In this document: positions 17,574-23,391 of the stretch, in pieces
Position numbering within the stretch: the first letter of the stretch is position 1
How the letters are laid out: each line of letters starts with the position of its first letter
Source: JACVRW01 sp963803085
GTDB taxonomy: Bacteria > Actinomycetota > Thermoleophilia > Solirubrobacterales > Thermoleophilaceae
Assembly: GCA_963803085.1 (NCBI GenBank)
Contig: CAWDLE010000002.1
Span: 1 to 64,000 of the forward strand
Length of the DNA: 64,000 bases
Reading direction: 5' to 3'
Translations under genes and position numbers: made by a program
Notes under the pieces: generated by a model
The model's database searches: none
What the model saw: only the letters and a program-made list of their open reading frames with translations
Told to the model about the DNA's origin: nothing

Positions 17574-18565
17574 CACCCGGAGCGGCGAGAGGCGCGTCTG
17601 CAAGCTGGCCGGAAGGCGGCGGGCCTTTACCGGTGCTCAGAAAATCTGGGGCCGGGACTCCAAGCGACCCCGACCCCTCAGGGGAAAGGTCTTTCTCTCC
17701 TTTGGTCAGCTCGGATGTGCTGAGCGGGCTTGAAGTAAGGATCTGAGTCCACGAGGGGCGAACCGTCCCCCGCTCCCCTAATGGGGGGTGCCGTGGTCGG
17801 CATGGCGGTCTAGGGCAGAAGGGATATCGGGATCGGCCGGCCGCCTCACCCACTCACGTCCAGCCCTGACGATGGAGTAGGAGGCGGAAGGGGATTCGGA
17901 CTGTCGGATTACCAATCCGCGTGTCGGCTGGCTAGCCCGCTCGACATGCGGGCTCACAAGGTCTGGGGCCACCGTGGGGCCACCGTGGACAGGGCCTTGC
18001 ATTTCACGGCCGTTGTCCCGGACCTCAGCACCCATAGCCACGCACCGCCCAACAGCGTCCGGTTGGGCGTGTCCCTACGCGCGAGCGCGCACGCAAGAGG
18101 CCGCACCGTTGCGCGCTGTTAGCCAGCGATACGGGGGTCTCGGTCCTCATCGGGTTTCCCCGGACAAGGCCCTAGTGATGAACGGAGGGGCGGCGCTTGA
18201 CAGTCCGACCGCCGGGATAGCCCCACCCCGTGCAGATTCGATGCCGTTGCGGACGCACGCCGCCCCGTTCGAATAACGGGTGCCGAAGCGACTTGCTTCC
18301 GATTCGGACAAGCCGCCGATCCCGAGTTGGCCCTAGCGGCAGGGCGGCCTCGGCCTTACTGTGGTCACGCAACCCACTTGTAAGCGGGGGACCGGAAACC
18401 CACAGGACTTAACCGCAGAGGTCGCGTCCGGGAAACCGGCCCCCCGCGTGGGTTGTAAGTCCTCCGTGGGCGCGCGGCAACTATGGGCGCAGAAGGCCCC
18501 GCCGGTGGCGGGGCTTTCAAGAATGCGGCAGACCTGCTCTGGCCACAGCGGGCGCATGTGCCCTG
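17574..18565. other. gene-free region of about 1 kb rich in perfect hairpins
   Basis: No convincing coding frame exists on either strand. The stretch contains several perfect stem-loops: CGGATT-ACC-AATCCG (17905-17919), AGCCCGC-7 nt-GCGGGCT (17934-17954) and CGCCCAAC-8 nt-GTTGGGCG (18046-18069). There is also a tandem 11-bp duplication (17965-17986), a long-range pair AGGACTTA/TAAGTCCT in 18.40-18.47 kb, and a strong terminator near the end. Lower-AT codon-like periodicity is absent. It may be a structured RNA, an element end or a decayed tRNA-rich stretch; no canonical tRNA cloverleaf could be built. Confidence 0.5.
18493..18517 (+). terminator. strong intrinsic-type terminator hairpin
   Basis: AAGGCCCCGCC (18493-18503) pairs with GGCGGGGCTTT (18507-18517) around a GGT loop, with one G-T wobble. 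An 11-bp GC stem ending in a short T-run fits an intrinsic terminator for a plus-strand transcript. No plus-strand gene precedes it, so it may end a non-coding transcript. Confidence 0.6.
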
Positions 18566-18799
18566 TCACAGGGTCTCTATCACGATGCGACCCGACAGGA
18601 CCCTCGTCCCGCCGATCACGGCGGAGCGGTCGCTGCGCGCCTCCCGTATCACGGGATCCGACTCGCCCGTAACCGCCGACTCGTCCACCATCGCCACGCC
18701 CTCGATGATCGTTCCGTCCCGTGGGATGCCGCCACCGGCCTCGACCACCACGACGTCCCCACGGTCCGCATCAGCGCCCTTGACGACCGAAGGTCGGGC
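18566..18799 (-). pseudogene. kdpB: internal fragment of potassium-ATPase subunit KdpB
   Basis: About 78 residues match the actuator domain of the KdpB P-type ATPase: GDVVVVEAGGGIPRDGTIIE, then GVAMVDESAVTGESDPVIRE with the conserved TGES loop, then SAVIGGTRVLSGRIVIETL. The upstream membrane helices and the downstream DKTGT phosphorylation domain are missing, and a stop follows at 18566. No kdpA or kdpC is nearby. This is a broken remnant in the accessory region. Confidence 0.75.
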
Positions 18800-18971
18800 C
18801 TCTGCTGCTCTGCCTTCAGGATCGCCGCCTGCGACTTCCCAGCAGATCCTCGAAGTTGGCGGCCTCGAGCAGCGCCTCGTGGAACTCGCGGCGCTGAAGA
18901 TCGCCCAGCTCTGAGAGTGGTGGGTAGCCGACGACCTTCCCGACGCGGCGGCTCAGCACGACGCTCACCAT
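18779..18971 (-). pseudogene. frameshifted small protein of unknown function
   Basis: From ATG 18971 the reading is MVSVVLSRRVGKVVGYPPLS, then LQRREFHEALLEAANFEDLL. After a one-base frame change near 18840 it continues KSQAAILKAEQQRPDLR. The REFHEALL...FEDL-GK-QAAILKAEQ-RP pattern recalls small uncharacterised actinobacterial proteins, but I cannot name the family. The end merges with the kdpB fragment, so the two remnants have been joined. Confidence 0.4.
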
Positions 18972-19030
18972 TGGCAAATCCTAGGCCGAACAGTCCAGGC
19001 CGTATCAAAGGGCAGCGCTAGTCGGGGACT

Positions 19031-19050
19031 GTTGCTTTGCATGGAAAGCG
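19031..19050. repeat. hairpin-family element copy 2
   Basis: GCTTT-GCATGG-AAAGC (19034-19049) is a perfect 5-bp stem sharing GCTTTGCATGG with the copies at 15181 and 21131. It lies in the 170-bp gap between the remnant region and the PH-like gene. Confidence 0.5.
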
Positions 19051-19142
19051 ACGGCGACGCTTGGCCGCTGCCGGGTAGGCCCTTCCCCGGCTTCCGGCCG
19101 AGTAGCGTTCGAGTCAATGAGCGGGCCTGCCCGGCGTCGAGC

Positions 19143-19634
19143 TTAGTCGTGCCTGCTGACGCCGACGGCGCCCTTGCCGACGTGCCCAGCCGCCTGGGCG
19201 AGTGTGCGGACGACGCTGAGTTCCGGTCGCTGTTCCGGTGCCGGTGGGACGGTGCCGATCGGGACCACAGCCGCCCGGGCACGAAGCTGCTCGAACACCC
19301 GGCGATGCTCGGCGTCGCCGGCGAGCTTGATCTTCGAGCCGTCCGTGAGCTCGATCGTGACCTTGATCCGTGCGAGCTCCTTCTTGCGAATCGTGACCTT
19401 GGTGACCATTCCGTAGGGCACCACCATGACGTGGTCCCCGACGATTCGGCCCATCGCGCGCGTGCGGAACAGGTGCGCTTCATGCTCGGTCACCGCGAGC
19501 GCCATTCGGGTCGCAAGGCCCGTTGCCCGGGCACGTCGACGCTCTTGGCCGCTTGCCGTCGAAGCAATGGCTACGGTCCCCGTCAGGATCGTCGCTAGTC
19601 GCTCGACCCCCAATACCCCATTCCGGCGGCCCAA
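19143..19634 (-). CDS. small protein with PH-like domain, function unknown
   Basis: A 163-residue open frame from ATG 19634. The central part (LAVTEHEAHLFRTRAMGR, then VPYGMVTKVTIRKKELARIK, then IELTDGSKIKLAGDAEH) has the alternating strands and DGS turn of bacterial PH-like domains that sense or bind at membranes. The N-terminal 45 residues are low-complexity and the true start may be later (MALAV at about residue 44). No operon partner; the surrounding DNA is accessory. Confidence 0.5.
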   Translation of the reverse strand: MGRRNGVLGVERLATILTGTVAIASTASGQERRRARATGLATRMALAVTEHEAHLFRTRAMGRIVGDHVMVVPYGMVTKVTIRKKELARIKVTIELTDGSKIKLAGDAEHRRVFEQLRARAAVVPIGTVPPAPEQRPELSVVRTLAQAAGHVGKGAVGVSRHD

Positions 19635-19810
19635 GAGACTCAGCCGTCACCATGCCGGACGGACAGATGCGACGCCCTCGACATGGCGGCCGACCCTGCG
19701 GGCGAGCTACTCGCGCAGCTTGCGGTCCTCGGCGTCCTCGGTCTCTAGCGCGTCAGCCATCCACGGAAACATCGGCGACGCGGGCCACGAGCATGAACCG
19801 CCGACGACTG

Positions 19811-19830
19811 CTGCTTTGGACGAAAAGCAG
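19811..19830. repeat. hairpin-family variant
   Basis: CTGCTTT-GGACGA-AAAGCAG is a perfect 7-bp stem with a six-base loop. It shares CTGCTTTG with the other copies, and its GGACGAAAAGC half recurs at 16029-16039. It lies 9 bases before the first 72-bp direct repeat. Confidence 0.5.
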
Positions 19831-19839
19831 TAGCGGCCT

Positions 19840-19911
19840 ACGGGCAACCCCTAGACCGGCACCGTGATCGTCGGCAGCGCCAGCGCCACCTGAGCGAAAC
19901 CCGCGAACTCC
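19840..19911 (+). repeat. 72-bp direct repeat, copy 1
   Basis: Begins ACGGGCAACCCCTAGACCGG and ends ACCCGCGAACTCC. It is repeated in the same orientation at 21035-21106 with a single C/T difference. The two copies bracket the ArsR-SRPBCC operon. No coding function is apparent. About 12 bases after this copy lies an inverted repeat TTACGA-ATCG-TCGTAA (19924-19939) that looks like an operator without an intact adjacent gene. Confidence 0.85.
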
Positions 19912-20077
19912 GGAGTCGTAGCATTACGAATCGTCGTAACACGTAACGCCTCGTGCCCCACGCGCTGCCCACAGTGGAGCCTACCTCGGAGGTCGAGACG
20001 GAAGCCGAGTGCAAGGGCTACACGTTCCGGTATCCGGAGCTGGAACCCGCGCTCCGGGACCTCTTGGGCCGCGAGCC

Positions 20078-20560
20078 CTACTCCGCGAGGAGCGTCTCCA
20101 TCCGGCTGAGCGACAACCGGAGGCCTTCGGCGAAGCCCTCTGCCATGGCCTCCATCCCCTCGCGCGAGAAGAATGTGGAGCGCACTGTCATCCGGGTGCC
20201 GCCGTTGTGCTCCGAGAGTTCCATCGCCATTCCCGTGAGCGCGAGGCCGTCGTTTGGTTGGCCATCTTCGTCAACGTCGGCGTCGCTCAGCTCGAGTGAG
20301 CGCGGCGGATCAACTGCTTCGATCCGCCACACGCCCTCGTGCTTGTCGCCGTCGGGACCCGTCATCACGTGGGCCATCTCGGCGCCGGCGCTCAAGTCGT
20401 AGGGCTCGAAGGTCGTCAGATACTCCGGCGGTCCCCACCAGCGTCCGAGCTTCTCCGAGTTAGCCCAAAGCTCCCACACCTCTTCGACCGACGCCTCGAA
20501 GTCGGCGACGACCGTGAGGGTCAGGTTGTCGAGGTCGGGTTCGACGGTGGTGACGGACAT
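20078..20560 (-). CDS. SRPBCC (AHSA1-type) domain protein
   Basis: A 160-residue helix-grip protein: TVVADFEASVEEVWELWANS, EKLGRWWGPPEYLTTFE, and the C-terminal helix EGMEAMAEGFAEGLRLSLSR. Start ATG 20560 is preceded by GGAAG. Members bind hydrophobic ligands or act as Hsp90-activator-like folds. It is the second gene of an operon with the ArsR regulator 25 bp upstream, a very common actinobacterial pair in which the ArsR protein controls the SRPBCC gene. The operon lies between 72-bp direct repeats. Confidence 0.85.
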   Translation of the reverse strand: MSVTTVEPDLDNLTLTVVADFEASVEEVWELWANSEKLGRWWGPPEYLTTFEPYDLSAGAEMAHVMTGPDGDKHEGVWRIEAVDPPRSLELSDADVDEDGQPNDGLALTGMAMELSEHNGGTRMTVRSTFFSREGMEAMAEGFAEGLRLSLSRMETLLAE

Positions 20561-20585
20561 GGAGGCTTCCTTTCGTTGGGTGTTG

Positions 20586-20912
20586 TCAGTCGGATTCGAG
20601 GAGCTCGGACATCCGCTCGACCCGGCCACGCCAGACCTCTTCGAGGTCGTCGAGCGCTCGCCGTGCCTCGGCGAGCGTCTCGGGCGAGGCCTCGACGAGC
20701 TGCTCGCGGCCACGCCGGCGCTTCGTGACGAGCCCGGCGCGCTCGAGGACGACGACGTGCTTCTGCACGGCCGCGAACGACATCGGGTACGCGTCGGCGA
20801 GTCTCGAGACGGACGATGCGTCCATCCCCGCGCGGCGCAGGATGTCGCGCCGCGTCGAGTCGGCGAGCGCGTGGAAGACGTCGTCGGTCTTGCTCTTCGT
20901 TTCTACAACCAT
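20586..20912 (-). CDS. ArsR-family repressor paired with SRPBCC protein
   Basis: A 108-residue winged-helix regulator: DDVFHALADSTRRDILRRAG, then AYPMSFAAVQKHVVVLERAG as the recognition helix, and a wing GLVTKRRRGREQLVE. It lacks the CxC metal site, as is usual for the SRPBCC-linked subgroup. A perfect operator palindrome overlaps its start codon, indicating autorepression. The closeness of the promoter suggests a short or absent leader. Confidence 0.9.
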   Translation of the reverse strand: MVVETKSKTDDVFHALADSTRRDILRRAGMDASSVSRLADAYPMSFAAVQKHVVVLERAGLVTKRRRGREQLVEASPETLAEARRALDDLEEVWRGRVERMSELLESD

Positions 20913-20922
20913 TTGGTTGTAG
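20903..20922. promoter_or_regulatory. ArsR-type operator overlapping a start codon
   Basis: CTACAACCATTTGGTTGTAG is a perfect inverted repeat of 9-bp arms around TT. The ATG of the minus-strand ArsR gene (20910-20912) lies inside it. GGTAATCT just upstream on the minus strand may serve as the -10. Binding here would block transcription of the operon. Confidence 0.8.
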
Positions 20923-21034
20923 ATTACCAGAGCTAAAGAGCGCGGCGGGTCGCAACGCTTGCGGTGGGTGGCATCGACGTAGCGCGCGTGGCGGCGCTTG
21001 CCGACCAGTAGCTCCCCGCAGCCGCAGGCGCAGC

Positions 21035-21106
21035 ACGGGCAACCCCTAGACCGGCACCGTGATCGTCGGCAGCGCTAGCGCCACCTGAGCGAAACCCGCG
21101 AACTCC
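21035..21106 (+). repeat. 72-bp direct repeat, copy 2
   Basis: Same sequence and orientation as 19840-19911 except one base (GCGCTAGCG for GCGCCAGCG). The distance between copies is 1195 bp, enclosing the complete ArsR-SRPBCC operon. Outside the repeat, flanking sequences differ completely on both sides. Confidence 0.85.
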
Positions 21107-21126
21107 TGCGTGGCCTGGCACTGGGC

Positions 21127-21252
21127 TACTGCTTTGCATGGAAACCAGCACTCGGCTCACCGCCACCTCGACTTGTGCAAGCAGGCGAATGCGCTAGCGC
21201 GCGGTGCGCGCGACGGGACAATCCGACGCCGTCGAGATGCATGGGAAGCATC
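21127..21252. repeat. hairpin-family elements copies 3 and 4
   Basis: 21129-21150 carries CTGCTTTGCATGGAAACCAG followed by CACTCGG, close to copy 1 at 15181 (24 positions nearly identical). 21236-21252 carries GATGC-ATGGGAA-GCATC, a related stem with the ATGGGAA loop. The remaining DNA up to the MarR gene (21253-21397) shows no gene or clear signal. Confidence 0.45.
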
Positions 21253-21397
21253 AGCGGTCGTCGCGAGAGCGCATGCTCGCAGCGGTCCTTGTGGGAAGGC
21301 CCAGCCTAACTGCGCTCAACGCCGACTTTGCCCCCGAAGCGGTGGCGTACGGCTTGCGCGCAGTTCGACTCCGACTGTCCGTACCAGCGGACGTGCA

Positions 21398-21853
21398 TTA
21401 GCCCTCCTCGAGGGAGCCGAGCAGGTAGTCGTGGCGCAGGCGGCGGAGACCGGTCACGAGGCTGTCGACCTCCGCGTCCGTCCAACCGCGGGTGGCCCGG
21501 TCGAGTACCTCCACGCTGCGCTCCTGTGCCTTGCGCAGAGCGCGCTTCCCAGCGCCGGTTAGCCTGAGTTTCTGCGACCGCCCGTCCTGCGGATCCGGGA
21601 CTCGTGTGACGTAGCCGGCGGTGTGAAGCGCCGCCACCTGCCTGCTCGCCACGGAGAGATCGACCTGGAGCTCGTCCGCCACCTGGCTCACCCGCGCGGG
21701 GCCGAGCCGGTCGAGCGCCGCGAGGGCCACGAGTCCACCGGCCACGCCGCCGAGGGCGGCCCGCCTCTGGAGGTCACGGCGCAGTGCGCCGAGCTCACGC
21801 AGCTCGTCGAGGAGGGCCCTGCCGTGAGTGGTGTGTGGGGATGTGGTGGCCAT
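21398..21853 (-). CDS. MarR-family regulator
   Basis: A 151-residue MarR protein. ATG 21853 gives MATTSPHTTHGRALLDELRE. The winged helix reads VSQVADELQVDLSVASRQVA, and the wing is TRVPDPQDGRSQKLRLT, with the DxRxxxLxLT pattern. The dimerisation helix ends RLRHDYLLGSLEEG. It is divergent from a DHA2-type exporter with a 44-bp shared gap containing an inverted repeat, so it probably represses that exporter and responds to its substrate. Confidence 0.9.
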   Translation of the reverse strand: MATTSPHTTHGRALLDELRELGALRRDLQRRAALGGVAGGLVALAALDRLGPARVSQVADELQVDLSVASRQVAALHTAGYVTRVPDPQDGRSQKLRLTGAGKRALRKAQERSVEVLDRATRGWTDAEVDSLVTGLRRLRHDYLLGSLEEG

Positions 21854-21862
21854 AGAAGGTGC

Positions 21863-21875
21863 TTGCTGCAAGCAA
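21863..21875. promoter_or_regulatory. putative MarR operator
   Basis: TTGCT-GCA-AGCAA lies between the divergent MarR and MFS starts; CTAG flanks a second AGCAA-like half-site (CTAGCAA) 16 bases on. Position and symmetry fit a MarR site. Confidence 0.55.
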
Positions 21876-21897
21876 CTAGATCGATAGACTAGCAAGG

Positions 21898-23391
21898 GTG
21901 GCGGCATTCCAGCGACAGAAACCGCGGCTCGGCGTACACGCCGGCCACGAGCACTACAAGTGGTGGGCGCTGTCCTGCACGAGCCTGGGAATGCTGCTCG
22001 CCACCGTGAACTCGGGGACGCTGATCATCGCGCTGCCCGACCTGGAACGCGCCCTGCATACGAGCATCCTCTCGCTGGTCTGGGTGATCCTCGCCTACAT
22101 GATCGCGTCGACCGTTCTTGTGCTCACGGCCGGCCGTCTCTCAGACGTGTTCGGCCGCAAGCGTGCCTACGTCGGCGGCTTCGTGCTCTTCGGACTCGCG
22201 TCGCTGGGGGCGGGCTTTGCCTCCGACGTCACGGTCCTGATCCTGTGGCGAGTGTTCCAGGGCATCGCGGGAGCGTTTCTGTTCGCCAACTCGTCTGCGC
22301 TCGTGACCGACGCGTTTCCGCGCGAGCAGCTCGGGTTGGCCATGGGCACGAACACGATGGTCGCGGCGGTCGGGCTGGTGCTCGGACCCGTGCTCGGCGG
22401 AGCGCTCGTGTCGATCTCCTGGCCCTGGGTCTTCTGGTTCAACGTGCCGCTAACCGCCATCGGCGCGCTGTGGGCCGCGCTCGTCCTACGCGAGCTTGCG
22501 AAGCCCGACGAGGTCCGCGGCCTCGACCCGCTCGGCACTCTTACATTCGTGGTCGGGCTCACCGGCCTCGTGCTCGGCATCTCACGCGGCGGCATCTCCG
22601 GCTGGAACGACCCCGTCACCATTGGGGCACTCGTGGCCGGTGCTCTGCTGCTGCCCCTGTTCGTGATACTCGAGCGCCGGCAGCAGGCGCCGATGCTCGA
22701 CCTCTCGATCTTCCGCAATCGCATGTTCGCGGCCGCCACGGGCGCGGCGTTCATCAACGGGCTCTCACGCTTCGCGCTGACGTTCGTGTTCGTCTTCTAC
22801 TTCCAGGGCGTGAAGGGCGACGACCCGATCATCGCCGGCATCAAGCTGGCGCCCTTGGCGATCGGCATGCTGATCGCCTCCCCGCTGGCGGGGGTCTGGG
22901 CCGACCGCCACGGCTCGAGGATGTTGTCTGCGGCCGGCATGGTCGTGAGCGCCGGGGCGCTCGCCGGGATGACGACGCTCGGCGTGGACAGCAGCTACTG
23001 GCTGAGCACGCTATGGCTGTTCATCGTGGGCGTCGGGTCGGGGATGTTCAACAGCCCCAACACCGCGGCGATGATGGGAACGGTGGCGCCGAACCGCCGT
23101 GGCATCGCGGCGGGTACTCGGACGATGCTGCAGAACACCGGCGCGGTGATCTCGATCGCGTTCGTGCTGGCGATCATCACGGCGGCCGTCCCCAAGGACT
23201 TGCTGTTCAAGATCTTCTCGGGCGTCACCACAGGGCTCTCGAACCAGACATTGGCGCCGTTCGTGCACAACTTGCACACCGCGCTCTGGGTGCTCGCCGC
23301 CACGTCCTTGGTCGGCGCGGGCGTCTCGCTGCTGCGGCCTAGCCACGCGGGCGAGGTCGAGGCTCAGCCGAGCTTTGCGACCGCCAGGTAG
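21898..23391 (+). CDS. DHA2-family (EmrB/QacA) multidrug MFS exporter
   Basis: A 497-residue permease with about 14 membrane helices. Markers are LATVNSGTLIIALPDLERAL (helix 1 motif D1), then the loop 2-3 motif AGRLSDVFGRKRAYVGG and the helix 5 antiporter motif GLVLGPVLGGALV. Proton-driven efflux of cationic or amphipathic drugs is the family role. GTG 21898 is the only start ahead of helix 1. The divergent MarR regulator and its operator suggest substrate-induced expression. The gene ends 28 bp inside the convergent phospholipase-like gene. Confidence 0.9.
   Translation: MAAFQRQKPRLGVHAGHEHYKWWALSCTSLGMLLATVNSGTLIIALPDLERALHTSILSLVWVILAYMIASTVLVLTAGRLSDVFGRKRAYVGGFVLFGLASLGAGFASDVTVLILWRVFQGIAGAFLFANSSALVTDAFPREQLGLAMGTNTMVAAVGLVLGPVLGGALVSISWPWVFWFNVPLTAIGALWAALVLRELAKPDEVRGLDPLGTLTFVVGLTGLVLGISRGGISGWNDPVTIGALVAGALLLPLFVILERRQQAPMLDLSIFRNRMFAAATGAAFINGLSRFALTFVFVFYFQGVKGDDPIIAGIKLAPLAIGMLIASPLAGVWADRHGSRMLSAAGMVVSAGALAGMTTLGVDSSYWLSTLWLFIVGVGSGMFNSPNTAAMMGTVAPNRRGIAAGTRTMLQNTGAVISIAFVLAIITAAVPKDLLFKIFSGVTTGLSNQTLAPFVHNLHTALWVLAATSLVGAGVSLLRPSHAGEVEAQPSFATAR

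Noticed and set aside
17890..17955. Possible tRNA-Thr (GGT) on the minus strand
   Set aside because: An anticodon-like loop TTGGTAA and a T-loop-like TCCGAAT are present, but acceptor and T stems do not pair; the loop belongs to a simple CGGATT/AATCCG hairpin.
18230..18290. T-arm-like sequences GATTCGAT and GTTCGAATAAC
   Set aside because: Stems do not pair in a tRNA register and no D- or anticodon arm is found at the right spacing.
15181..21252. Integron-type attC sites
   Set aside because: The hairpins lack the GTTRRRY/RYYYAAC core sites and no integrase gene is visible in the window.
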